64,000 bases of DNA from Paenibacillus_E violae (GTDB lineage Bacteria; Bacillota; Bacilli; Paenibacillales; NBRC-103111), in contig NZ_JAWCUD010000003.1 of assembly GCF_032461945.1 (NCBI RefSeq), forward strand, positions 574,003-638,002. The letters are read 5' to 3'. Shown here piece by piece: positions 1 through 9,700 of this stretch. The number at the start of each line of letters is the position of its first letter. The first letter of the stretch is position 1. The translations under genes were made by a program, and so were the position numbers. The notes under the pieces are model-generated. The model saw nothing but the letters and a program-made list of their open reading frames with translations, did no database searches and was not told the DNA's origin.

Positions 1-406
1 AAGAGCCGCTGTCGTAGTAATTTGAGTACGGTACCAATTAATTGAGGCGTTGCCTGCCAACAATTGTCCCAAGCGGCCTTCCGCTATCAGTTGCTTCAAC
101 ACAATGACATCTGGACTCAACCGATGCTGTGAAATCACGGTAAGCTTAACGTTCGCCCGCCGGCAAGCGGCAATCATCGCCTGTGCATCGTTCCAGGTAA
201 TCGCCATCGGTTTTTCCGTAATCACATGCTTGCCAGCTTGCGCACAGGCGATGACTTGCGCGCTATGCAGCCCGCTGGGGGTGCAGACCGACACGATGTG
301 AATGTCCTTCCGAGCTAACAAATCGGACATATGGGTATAACCTTCGCAGCCAAACTCCGCAGCAAATTGTGAACTTTGTCATGATAACGGTTCGGCAACT
401 TTCCAT
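1..406 (-). pseudogene. Gfo/Idh/MocA-family sugar dehydrogenase, N-terminal deletion, runs off the window
   Basis: The minus strand encodes the middle of a Gfo/Idh/MocA NAD(P)-dependent oxidoreductase: a stretch FAAEFGCEGYTHMSDLL, then VSVCTPSGLH, GKHVITEKPMAI with the family's EKP motif, and ISQHRLSPDV. The gene continues past base 1. The 5' end is damaged. A GGAGG at about 415-419 points to an ATG at 406 that reads MESCRTVI, but that frame does not lead into the conserved part, and the conserved frame has a TGA just upstream of FAAEF. The GxGxxG nucleotide-binding region, roughly 40-45 codons, is missing. Family members act in the cytoplasm on sugars, inositols or uronates; the substrate here is unknown. 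The gene lies downstream of a LacI-type regulator with an operator-like palindrome between them. The family call is firm; loss of function is inferred from the missing Rossmann motif and the frame change. Confidence 0.75.
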
Positions 407-422
407 ACGACATTCCTCCAAA

Positions 423-450
423 ATAATAATTTGTAATAACGTTATGACAA
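423..450 (-). promoter_or_regulatory. Promoter with overlapping LacI-type operator
   Basis: TTGTAATAACGTTATGACAA at 431-450 is a near-perfect 20-bp palindrome with a central CG, the usual form of a LacI-family operator. On the minus strand it overlaps a -35-like TTGTCA (450-445) and 16-bp spacer; TATTAT (428-423) fits a -10. The site lies between the LacI-type gene and the dehydrogenase gene, so it probably was the operator through which that regulator controlled the dehydrogenase. The sequence match is direct; the role is inferred. Confidence 0.6.
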
Positions 451-489
451 TTAATTAAAAGAGAAGTGCAGGGGTTAGCCTGCACCCGT

Positions 490-1315
490 TTAAGAAGGGT
501 TGCCTGTTCTGCCCGGGTTCACTCCGGTACTTCCTCGAATGATGAACTCCGTCGCAAGAATAGACGTACGGTTCGTCGAGGCTTGGTCTTGACCTTCGAT
601 TTCTGTAATCAAAGCTTGCACAGCAGCACGGCCAATTTCTTTTAGAGGCTGGCGTACGGAGGTGAGCGCTGGATTCACCAAGGAAGCCATAGGGATATCA
701 TCGTATCCGATGACCGATATGTCAGCAGGAATGGCGAGCCCGGCTTGCTGCAAACTTTGCATAGCACCTAAGGCCATCATATCGTTCCAGCAGAACAACG
801 CCGTCGGCGGCAACTCCCTGTTCAACAGGCCGGCTGCAGCCTTACTGCCAAAGGCAAATGTGCCTTCCCCGCGGATAATCAGGGCTTCATCTACGGTTAG
901 GCCGTTTGATTCCAGCGCGAAGCGGTACCCTGCTTCCCTGTCGGACCTATGGGAACCCACATAAGCAATTCGCACGTGTCCAAGTCGAATCAAGTACGTG
1001 ACAGCTTGAACAGAAGCCTGAAAGTGATCCGCTGAGATGTTATAATGCGCCTCCGGCAGCGTGTAATCCAAAGAAACGAGCGGAAGACGATTCAGATGCG
1101 TCTGATACAGCTTGCGAAGAGCTTCAGCATCCTTAACTACGCTTCCGGAAATGATGCCGTCAACTTTACGTTCTACGAGTGTCTTAAAACATTCCAAATT
1201 TTTTTCAAGTTCGTAACCTGCTGAGCAGAGAAGTAGTGTATATCCTCGTTCCCAGGCTGCTTCTTGTACGTGTTCGGCCCGCGTCACGCGCGACATCTTT
1301 AATTGTAACTTTCAT
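490..1315 (-). pseudogene. LacI-family regulator lacking its DNA-binding domain
   Basis: From an ATG at 1315, preceded by AGGCGG, the gene starts as a normal LacI regulator (MKVTIKDVARDAG, the first helix of the helix-turn-helix). It then changes frame and jumps to AEHVQEAAWERGYTLLLC, which in intact relatives lies after the hinge helix. About 60 codons covering the rest of the helix-turn-helix, the hinge and the start of the sensor domain are gone. The remaining open frame (from 1296 down to 490) keeps the periplasmic-binding-protein-like sugar-sensing domain, including DISVIGYDDIPMASL and LTSVRQP. Even if translated from the ATG at 1296 the product could not bind DNA in the usual way. Its likely operator is at 431-450. 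Confidence 0.8.
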
Positions 1316-1341
1316 TAGAGGTCCGCCTGAGTGATAAGTAA

Positions 1342-3201
1342 TTAATTGTCAGAAGCATTTTTCACAATAAATCCACGTGGATCAATCAATTCTTCTTCGT
1401 AAAGATACGGCTTATCACCAAAATTGACAATTGCCCGCTTCCCGGATGAGAACAGTGTTTCCTGCACGTGCCGATCCTCGCTCACAAAGCGATGAGAGAC
1501 TAACTCGTCATAACAGATCTGCTGCAGCCACGGACAAATCCGTTGATAACTCTCCACAAAGGTAGCTTCAAAGCTATCCCACCGCTCTTGATCGATCGAC
1601 CATAGCGGTGCGGAGCCATACAGAATGTTGAATAAATCCTTTTTCCACCAAATTTCAGGGCTATGATGATTAGCGTCTTCCCAGCGCCAGGAAGTCACAA
1701 TCGCATCGTGATAGACAAGTTCATACAGCGGGACTCTTGTGTACTCGTTGATGGAGTAAGCCAAATAAGTATCCGTTGCAGTTCTAGTACCCAGCATCAC
1801 TGAAGGCCTTTCATTATTTTTCCAATCTCCATAGTGATAAATGGACCCCTTTTTATGAATATCGGAGTTAAACCATGTACGCTGCAGCGTCATCATCCCA
1901 TGCACATACACGCTATGGGAACCTGCGAAGTCCGCCCCAAATTCTGCACCAATAAAGGTGCCGTAGTTATCTTCCAAATACTCATAATTCTGTACAATGG
2001 CTTCCGCGTACTGCTGACGGGTTAACGGATGATCCTCATGATGACATTCATAAAGTCCGTTTGCTTGGTAAACGTCCACAAAATACGTCTCATGCGGGTA
2101 GATTTGCAGCTCTTTCTCTACCCGCTTCACCATTTCCGGGCGTACAGCTACAGGACACACATATGTGCCGTATTGATTTGAATACGTAGAGCCATCTGGT
2201 TTCCTGGATGTGATCTGCTCAAATAACCCTGGATATACATTCCTTTTGAGAGGAATCCGCTCGATTTCCGTATTACCTGCATGACCTTCTGGGTGAATAT
2301 CAGTGAAGAGCTCATAAGCGCCTGTCGCATAGCCCAGCTCTTTCAGACGGCTGTCGTAATCCTCTTCCGGATACGGTAAGTGATTGGCGTCCCACAGAAA
2401 CATCGCTTTATCAATTCCGGCTTCTTTTAATTTTTGAGCGAAGATGACCTCACGTGCTTTATCCCAAGCATAAATATGTACAGCTCCAAGAATTTTTGCA
2501 ATGGCAGGAAAACGTTCCTGATTTTCTTTTAAAGAAATCACATTATTTTTCGGCCATGCATAAGCTCGATATCGTTTACACTGGGCCACATAACCGCCTT
2601 GATGGAAGAAAATATAGCGGATTTTGCGTTCATAACCGAATGCTCCCATTGAGCTGAGCCAAGTCGGTGCAAAGGTGATAAGACCTCGCTCGCGCTTGAG
2701 GTCAATGGCTGCGTCAAATGGCGTTTCAATAATGGCCATATAGCCAGTTTCAAGTGCCGTATCCGTAACGCCAATCCATGCCATCGCCGCACCCCCTCCG
2801 CAGAAAAAGATAGGCTGCTCCTCCAGTGGATAAACGGTATCCGTTACGGGAAGCAGCAGGCCCTGACTATCGGTCTGGAGTACGTAATGTTCGGGATTCG
2901 GCGCCTCAAAAGCAGGCGGAAAGCTGATTTTCTCAAAGGGCGCATGCGGATCAGCCGATAGTGTGAAAGTCACTTCCGATTGTTCTGTTAGGGCAATGGT
3001 CACCGACATGGCGAACGCGCCTTGCAGCTCTACTTTTAGCGTATTACCGCTCTGCGACACCTGATAAATCTGCCAGCCACGTTCAAACGGCAGCTGTTCC
3101 CAGCCTTTATTTACACGTTTATCGGTAACTGTTATTCGCTTCTCAAGCGTATCCAACTTTAATTCAAGCTGATGGTCTTCCAGTATCCAAGTGTTAAGCA
3201 T
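1342..3201 (-). CDS. Putative glycoside hydrolase (GH101/DUF5696-like, family uncertain)
   Basis: A 619-residue protein without a signal peptide, so probably cytoplasmic. The N-terminal ~210 residues look like a beta-sandwich. The centre looks like a TIM barrel with AMFLWDANHLPYPEED, YFVDVYQANGLYECHHEDH and FIGAEFGADFAGSHSVYVHG. The Asp of FVDVY and the Glu of GAEFG are candidate catalytic residues. The C-terminus (VNFGDKPYLYEEELIDPRGF) resembles the small beta domain that closes many glycosidases. The start ATG has GGGAG six bases upstream. It follows the beta-helix gene in the same direction with about 50 bp between (measured to the frame-corrected stop at 3254) and probably belongs to the same unit. 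The general shape is recalled from unnamed Paenibacillus glycosidases; the family and substrate are not certain. Confidence 0.5.
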   Translation of the reverse strand: MLNTWILEDHQLELKLDTLEKRITVTDKRVNKGWEQLPFERGWQIYQVSQSGNTLKVELQGAFAMSVTIALTEQSEVTFTLSADPHAPFEKISFPPAFEAPNPEHYVLQTDSQGLLLPVTDTVYPLEEQPIFFCGGGAAMAWIGVTDTALETGYMAIIETPFDAAIDLKRERGLITFAPTWLSSMGAFGYERKIRYIFFHQGGYVAQCKRYRAYAWPKNNVISLKENQERFPAIAKILGAVHIYAWDKAREVIFAQKLKEAGIDKAMFLWDANHLPYPEEDYDSRLKELGYATGAYELFTDIHPEGHAGNTEIERIPLKRNVYPGLFEQITSRKPDGSTYSNQYGTYVCPVAVRPEMVKRVEKELQIYPHETYFVDVYQANGLYECHHEDHPLTRQQYAEAIVQNYEYLEDNYGTFIGAEFGADFAGSHSVYVHGMMTLQRTWFNSDIHKKGSIYHYGDWKNNERPSVMLGTRTATDTYLAYSINEYTRVPLYELVYHDAIVTSWRWEDANHHSPEIWWKKDLFNILYGSAPLWSIDQERWDSFEATFVESYQRICPWLQQICYDELVSHRFVSEDRHVQETLFSSGKRAIVNFGDKPYLYEEELIDPRGFIVKNASDN

Positions 3202-3291
3202 GTGTTTCTCCCTCTTCCTTATCCATTATTCTATGTATTGGCAACTCCGCTTCTTAATGATATTCATAAGCACCACGGTCTACGGTTCCTG

Positions 3292-4611
3292 CTACAGGGC
3301 GACTAACACCACAAAATCCAGCGTAGCTGTAAACGAATTATCACCGCTGTTAATAGCCGACGAAGTGCTTTTTAAATGAAAGTCGCGAAGTGACAGGTTG
3401 CTGAATAGCGGGTCTGTTGTTAAATTTCCTGTGCCTGTTTTGAGAATCGTCCCGTTGTAAAAAATATTACTGTTAAAATATACCGATGGGATCGGAACCC
3501 CGCTGGCATCGTTCGCTTTACTAACCGTCTCTCCACCTGCGTACATGATATTGTTGATGACATAGACATTGTTGGAGTAATTCCCAATGATCTCTCCATA
3601 ATTCAGATTAGGGCTCTGTGAATTGGCGTAGGTCGTATTATTATTCACATACACATTTTGCGAGCTGAAGATATTAATACCTGCTCCCCCATTAGAATAG
3701 GAAATATTATTATCCACAATCGTCTTCCCCGTATATGGTGTTCCGCCAATCTGATCGTTTTTATTATCATCGATAATAATGCCATTTCCATCGGAATACA
3801 CACCATGACCTTGCCATCTATAATTCGTCTGATTGCCATACACCAAATTGCCGGACACAAAATTTTTGTACCCCGTACCACTGTCCGTATTTCGCGAATG
3901 AAAGATGTTAATACCGCTCTGCGCCCATGCTGTAAACCAACAATTGTTATAAACGGTATTGTTCGAGAAGTTAATATAGTCTGCTTCCTCGGCTCCGATA
4001 CCTTGCCCTGGTGTATCATGCACTTTGTTGTTGCGAACATTGATATGCGTCGCATATACAGTAGGACTTACATCCGTATTCTTGACAACGCTGATACCAT
4101 TCGTATTGAATTTGCCGATGTTGCCAAGCGTATTGGTATTTTCGTAGGACTGCGCTTCTGTATTGGATAAATTTTGGCTCCAGCCGTAAATCTCGAAGCC
4201 TTCAATGTTAATGTACGAAGCCCCCTTAACTAAAATATGGTGCCATGCGCCTTGGCTAACACGCAAAATCGGGGTATGGCCTGGGTAAGCCTTATAAGTG
4301 ATATAAGCATTAGCTGTCCCTGAACGAGTAATTGTTAAGATCGGATTGCCGTTATCCCAATACGTACCATTCATGACATAAACCGTGTCTCCCGGATTCG
4401 TCTTGTTGGCAGCCGTTTGAATGTACCGAAGCGCATTCGCAGGTTCAGGTCCAAGTCCTGTATTTCCATCATTGCCGTTAACACTCACATAATAAGTCAC
4501 AGGTGTTGCCGCATGGGCGCCAGTCGGGATACACATCCATAAAGCCCACACACCGATTGCAATCAAAAGCCATTTGAACAAAGCGAGGTCATACTTTCTC
4601 ATCATCACCAT
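3292..4611 (-). CDS. Secreted right-handed beta-helix polysaccharide lyase-like protein, C-terminal frameshift
   Basis: A signal peptide (hydrophobic core FKWLLIAIGVWALWM, likely cut after GAHAA) precedes a DUF1565-type start (YYVSVNGNDGNTGL) and a long parallel beta-helix rich in NN repeats, with a DGNGIIIDDNK motif. This fold is shared by pectate-lyase-like families such as PL9. It is paralogous to residues ~508-940 of the protein at 6752-11638. The start was placed at 4611 because GGAGG lies five bases upstream. The frame stops at 3292 after LDFVVLVAL. In another frame the DNA directly continues as GVSRPVAGTVDRGAYEYH with a stop at 3254, exactly the tail expected for this family. A single-base frameshift therefore removes the last ~18 residues. 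A palindrome at 4679-4692 and a promoter at 4761-4826 lie upstream. Confidence 0.75.
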   Translation of the reverse strand: MVMMRKYDLALFKWLLIAIGVWALWMCIPTGAHAATPVTYYVSVNGNDGNTGLGPEPANALRYIQTAANKTNPGDTVYVMNGTYWDNGNPILTITRSGTANAYITYKAYPGHTPILRVSQGAWHHILVKGASYINIEGFEIYGWSQNLSNTEAQSYENTNTLGNIGKFNTNGISVVKNTDVSPTVYATHINVRNNKVHDTPGQGIGAEEADYINFSNNTVYNNCWFTAWAQSGINIFHSRNTDSGTGYKNFVSGNLVYGNQTNYRWQGHGVYSDGNGIIIDDNKNDQIGGTPYTGKTIVDNNISYSNGGAGINIFSSQNVYVNNNTTYANSQSPNLNYGEIIGNYSNNVYVINNIMYAGGETVSKANDASGVPIPSVYFNSNIFYNGTILKTGTGNLTTDPLFSNLSLRDFHLKSTSSAINSGDNSFTATLDFVVLVAL

Positions 4612-4678
4612 TACATCCTCCTCCAATTACTTATAAGGACAAGCGATTACTGGGTCCATTATCCTCCTTGTATTCCAA

Positions 4679-4692
4679 TGAAACCGTTATCA
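4679..4692 (-). promoter_or_regulatory. cre-like site (possible CcpA operator)
   Basis: The minus strand reads TGATAACGGTTTCA, close to the CcpA catabolite-responsive element. It lies ~70 bases downstream of the -10 of promoter A and ~70 bases upstream of the lyase start, which fits a transcription roadblock. The same 14 bases recur at 11664-11677 before the other beta-helix gene. A LacI-type sugar regulator could also be the binder. Confidence 0.5.
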
Positions 4693-4760
4693 GTGCAATC
4701 CAAAATCCCCTCCTTGAAATGAGTTGTACGTTCTGTTAAATCCATAATATGCTTACATTT

Positions 4761-4826
4761 ATATTCTACCTGATTGCATTTTTTGGGAAATAAAGAATAT
4801 TGGGATTCCTATTGCTATATTAAGAT
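4761..4826 (-). promoter_or_regulatory. Promoter A, shared with two other units
   Basis: The 66 bases match 11801-11866 at about 57 of 66 positions with no gap. On the minus strand they hold TTTCCC (-35 position), a 16-bp spacer and TAGAAT (-10). A block upstream of the -35 (AATC..AATATTCTTTA) is also found before the importer operon at 19724-19773. The conserved block is a candidate AraC-type (YesN) binding site. It drives the lyase at 3292-4611 and probably the genes after it. Confidence 0.6.
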
Positions 4827-4838
4827 TAATCAAAAAAA

Positions 4839-4894
4839 GCGCCGCCAAATGTTGAATATGCCTCTCACGGCAATACTCATCATCTGGTAGCGCT
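4839..4894 (-). terminator. Rho-independent terminator after the cohesin-SLH gene
   Basis: On the minus strand AGCGC...CATTTGGCGGCGCT forms an imperfect ~14-bp stem followed by seven T residues, just after the stop of the cohesin-SLH gene. Confidence 0.6.
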
Positions 4895-4906
4895 GCTTCC
4901 ACATAA

Positions 4907-6688
4907 TTAATTGATATACTTAGTGTACAACTCATATAGCAGTTTAGCAGCCTCTGCACGTGTCATACTGTCAGTCGGCCGAAGACGCGTTCCATCTCCG
5001 GATATAATTCCTTGCTTAACCAATGCGGCTACGCTTTCTTTCGCATAATTCGCAACGTTCGCATTATCTGTAAATGCGCCAAGCCCCGATGCCTCACTTG
5101 TAAATACGAGCTTATTGCTTAGTTGTAATGTTCTAACAGTCATCACCATTAAGTCCTGTCTGGAGATTGGAGCATTGGGCATAAACTGATTGCCATCAAC
5201 CCCGTTCGTTATTCCTAGTTTTCGGGCTATGCTTACCGAGTTGAAGAAATAATCACTGGTTTTAACATCATCAAAGGATGCCCCATCTGCGTAATCTGCC
5301 TTCAGGCCAAGGGTTCGAACCAGAAGTGAAATAAAATCTGCGCGTGTAATATGGTTACTCGGCCCAAACGTTGTATCCGTAGCGCCATTAATAATACCTT
5401 TGGAAGCTAGAACTTCAATCGCTTTACGCGCCCATGCGATGTCCGTAATATCAGCAAAGCTTTTAATCTCATACACGATCGCATACTTGCTAAAATGAGT
5501 CGTCTGAAAAGTTACCCGCCCAGTTGCGGCATCGTATCTGCCAGACGGCACTCTTTGCACGTTGCCATTGTCGTCGATGTACCAGACATTAACATGTTCC
5601 GGGTGCAGCAATTCCTCTGCCGATGGCTGGTAAGCCACACTTACGGTAACCGGAGACTTATCGTTATGCCAAGCCAACTTTTGATCATCAACTTCAATAT
5701 TTAAATCAATGACAGGATGATTGCCAATGCTATTCTTTAGTTCGCTGCTGAAAGTTGAAGTATCTGCAAGACGAATGGATAGAACAACATTGTTCGATTT
5801 TGCAAGATCGCTATTTTGCAGCATATCATTAACTATCGTTAACGTGCCAAGCGGAGTTTGAATATCCAACTGCTTTGTTCCACTAGTATTCTGAAAGAAT
5901 GCGGAAGGAATGGACAAAGCATATCCTGTTGCGCCATTAACAGCATGGATGCTCACTGTCTTATGGAATGAGGTATTAGATCCTGTAAGGCTTTCAAGCC
6001 CTTTTAGCTGCTTAGCCGTAAGTGTTGCTTTAGCTGTCTCCTGGCTAAGAGTTGGTGTCAGTTGGAGGATGTTCGTATTATTATCGGTAGTACCTGTCCC
6101 AGTACTTGAGGGTAAAACTGGACCTGCACCTGGGCCTGGGCTTCCCCCTGCCGACTTACTTGAGATCCCGAGGGTTGAAGTTGCGCCCTCTGTCCAAATA
6201 GAAGGTGTGCTCCCGGAAGCCCCTAATTTAACGGAAACAAGCGTGACGTCTGCGTTCCCAGGCGCAAGTGCTGTAAAATTTAAGGAAAGGAGATTCACAT
6301 CACCCTGACTAGGCGGCAATTGTCCTGTTTTAGTAATGGCATAGAGAATCCTATCTCCTTGCACCTGTGGTGCAACCTCTAAATTTGCACCGGCTGGGAA
6401 AAGTTCACGATTCGGAATAATATCAGGTACACCTTGTGTGCCTGATTTCTCAACAAATTGTAATCGCCGTGCATCGTACGTAAACACAATTTCCATGCCG
6501 TAAAGGTTAGTAACCTGCGCTCCTCTTATTGTCATGGTAACCGTTTGCCCTTCCTCTACCCGCTCGCTTGAAAATGAGACCGTAAACGAAGGTTGGGCTG
6601 TTGCTGCATAGCTTTTAGTTGACAGCAAGCTCATCGTGAGGGAAACCATGAGCATCAGATAGGCAGCCAGCTTAACATAGTTTTTCAT
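4907..6688 (-). CDS. Cell-surface anchor protein: cohesin domain plus three SLH domains
   Basis: About 593 residues. A signal peptide (cut near KSYAA) is followed by a cohesin-type module at ~35-170 (FTVSFSSERVEEGQTVTMTI, LYGMEIVFTYDARRLQF, VNLLSLNFTALAPG). A Gly/Pro/Ser linker follows near 180-205, then a middle domain of unknown type, then three SLH repeats from ~415 to the end. The repeats start FADITDIAWARKAIEVLASK, FDDVKTSDYFFNSV and FTDNANVANYAKESV. SLH domains bind pyruvylated secondary cell-wall polymer, so the protein should sit on the cell wall and present its cohesin outward. It lies 63 bp after the dockerin-bearing lyase gene, probably in the same unit. Together they suggest a wall-bound complex. 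The ATG at 6688 has better spacing from the GGTGG site than the one six bases upstream. Confidence 0.85.
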   Translation of the reverse strand: MKNYVKLAAYLMLMVSLTMSLLSTKSYAATAQPSFTVSFSSERVEEGQTVTMTIRGAQVTNLYGMEIVFTYDARRLQFVEKSGTQGVPDIIPNRELFPAGANLEVAPQVQGDRILYAITKTGQLPPSQGDVNLLSLNFTALAPGNADVTLVSVKLGASGSTPSIWTEGATSTLGISSKSAGGSPGPGAGPVLPSSTGTGTTDNNTNILQLTPTLSQETAKATLTAKQLKGLESLTGSNTSFHKTVSIHAVNGATGYALSIPSAFFQNTSGTKQLDIQTPLGTLTIVNDMLQNSDLAKSNNVVLSIRLADTSTFSSELKNSIGNHPVIDLNIEVDDQKLAWHNDKSPVTVSVAYQPSAEELLHPEHVNVWYIDDNGNVQRVPSGRYDAATGRVTFQTTHFSKYAIVYEIKSFADITDIAWARKAIEVLASKGIINGATDTTFGPSNHITRADFISLLVRTLGLKADYADGASFDDVKTSDYFFNSVSIARKLGITNGVDGNQFMPNAPISRQDLMVMTVRTLQLSNKLVFTSEASGLGAFTDNANVANYAKESVAALVKQGIISGDGTRLRPTDSMTRAEAAKLLYELYTKYIN

Positions 6689-6751
6689 CGTCATTATCCA
6701 CCTTGTGATCGTGATTAGGAGGAAGGTTTCCCCTTCCCCCTATACGTGCCA

Positions 6752-9700
6752 TTATTGAATTAGGTTAGCTGTAACGATTAGATCGAAAATGTCAATGACA
6801 TTATCATTATTTACATCATATTTAATTACGAGATTCCAATCACTGAGAGATAATTGGGATTTAGCTTTACCATATTGTTGAGCCATTTGAACCAAGTAAC
6901 CTAAGTCATAAACGGAAGTCGTGATTCGCCCATCTTTAAACTGATTAATTGCTAAATTCAGTTGATTAGCTGCTTGATCAACTAATTCTTGCGTAGCTGC
7001 GAGAGTGTTCAGCACCGCAGTAGCAGTCATAATCTGATCTTGCAACTGCGCTTTGGAGCCCATTGGATATTGACCAGATTGAGTGCCCTCAACGGCTTGC
7101 GTCAAGGTTGACTGAGCAAGCGTTATTAACTGTTGAAGCGTACTTGTGTTAGCCACGAAAATAATAACATTTTGCGAGGATAACTGATCTTGAGCAAGTT
7201 GGCTAAGTTCACTTTGCGCGTTTGAGGTCTTTGCTGCTGTCACAGCAATCACCGTAGCTTGGCTCTGTACAGGAGCTTTAGCCTTCCAGTTTAACTTAAA
7301 CAGATCACCAGGTACTGTAATTGCACCGCTTGGTTGCGTAGCCACGCCATAGATTCGAACTATCCCAGGAACAGTGATGTCTGCATGAAAAAAAGAAAAT
7401 CCACTCTTCAATGACGTAGTATCGACAAATTCAATATGGGCTGAATCATAACTGACTGTTACATCCACACCATAAACAGCGGTGGAAATCGTATTTGTCG
7501 GGGAAGTCAATCCGACATTCGTAGAGAAAGACGCTCCTCGATAAACAGAACCAACACCTGACATGGTTATGGATAAACCTTGTAGATTACCCAGAGTTTG
7601 ACCATTAATTGCTACCAACGTACTGCCTGATATTTGTGTACCATCTGTCGAAGTAGCAATAACACGAACACTACCGTTCTTCACCGCCTTTAACAAGCCA
7701 GTGGTATTTATTGTTGCTTTGTTGGTTAGCGTCACACCATCAGGCTCATACACACTCCAACGTACCGTAGCCTGTGTAGCCGCAGAAGGAACAATAACGG
7801 CCTGGAATTGTGATGTTCCACCGTTGGTGCTAATATCGTTTCCATAGACCGAGATGGATTGAACAAAAACCGGCGCTGCATTCGTCGTAACGGCAGCTGA
7901 AGCACTAGCTCCCGAGAGATTGCCCGCAGCATCTCGTGCGCGAATGGTAAAGCTGTAAGCGGTACTTGGTTGCAAATTGCTAGCAACATACGTAGTACCT
8001 GTCAAACCAGAAGCTATTTTATTCGTACCGCTATAGACTTCATAAGTTACAGAAGAAGTTTCATCCGTTGAAGCTGTCCAGCTCAGATTAGCAGATTGGT
8101 GCGTTTTATCCGTCACCTGGACATTTCCTGGTACCGTTGGAGGTGTGGTGTCTGCCACCTGACCCAGCAGTGTTACATTCCCCCATCTTGATGTGTTGGA
8201 ATAACCATTTCCCTTAATATCACTCCAAATCGCTGTACTTGTTCTAGCCCCTATACCATTGTCATCGTTAACCTGAGAGTCCAAACCGATAACTTTCCCA
8301 TCAGAACCTTTAATGGTCTTAAACGGAATTTTCACTTCGACGATATATCCATTTGCTGTTTTTGAAGTTGCACTGGTAAATTCCGATCCGTTCCCTTGGC
8401 TTCCCACGGTCTTTTCATTGTCATAATTGATTCTGTACTGTCTGTCATCCGGCTGATGAGAGGTTGTTTTCGCGTTATTCTCGTCAAGGAATATTTCCAC
8501 AGAATCTTGTTCCCATGCATTTGCATTCTTTTTGCTTAGTAAGGGATCCGTTACATCTGACAAGACATACAAATTATCTGTATCCCATAGTACTCGAACT
8601 TTGCCCGTGGCACCTGAAGTCACTGGAGCCGTTGCGTTATCGATATATTTGTTAACATTAAGAACCGGAGCAGTATTCCATATTGGGTCCATGGAACCGT
8701 CAATCGTAGGCGTACCGTAACGTGCTACACCGTTCTCGGGCATGAACACCATGGTTTGTCTAATTGCATCGATATCAATTACATCATTTACAATCGGATT
8801 AGCACTTGTATAACTGGTTTCGTAAGCGCCAATGTCGTACTTCGCTCCCTGCGGACGAGCCGCATGCACAATATCAATGGAAGGCGCAAGCGTCTTGGTT
8901 CCACGATCAATCGCCGGTGAATCAGACTTAAGACGAAGGAAGTTCACATTTGTTGGATCAAGGGATACAAATTTAGGGTCAGCTACAACATCGTTGGTAC
9001 CCATTTCTTTGGGCGTACCTCCGCCATAATAAATGTTGTTTGCATAGATGACCAATTCACTGCCATTCGCATTATTGATTGCGTAATTGATTTCACCTTG
9101 GCGTAGATCTCTTGAATATACGATATTATTAAAAATATTTACTTTGTCAGAGGTACTAGCGAACAATTGGGCATACGTTAAGTACGGATTTTGGTTATTG
9201 TTGTACAGCGTATTGTTCATAATATCTACGTTAGCGGAGTTAAAGGAATGAATACCCGAGCCCCCGTTGCTGTAGGAGATATTATTTTGCACCAACGTTT
9301 TTCCTTTATAAGCAGGGAACGTTTTTCCAGTGTTTTTATTGTAATCAATAATAATGCCGTTTCCATCCGAATACCCTTTGGTTTGATTCCATTTGACATT
9401 CGTTTGGTTATGATGAACGATATTATTGCGAATAATACTCTTATAACCTGTCTCTGTATCGACATCCACGCCGCCTAGGACACTAATCCCGCTGCAAGCA
9501 TACATCGTATACCAAGCATTGTTGTAGACTAAATTATCCTCAATTGTGATATAATCCACATTGGCTGAGCCTATTCCCCCGGCAGGTAAATCGTGGATAA
9601 TGCTATTTCTCACGGTAATATGATGAAACGCCGGCAAGCCATTGGCTAAGTTAGTTCCGCTGTTAATATTAATCCCGTTTGTGTTGGCTTTCGTAAATCT

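Noticed and set aside
50..301. 83-codon open frame on the plus strand
   Set aside because: Antisense to the Gfo/Idh segment that contains the EKP motif.
3658..4170. 170-codon open frame on the plus strand
   Set aside because: Fully antisense to the beta-helix gene; no ribosome site and low-complexity product, so a shadow frame.
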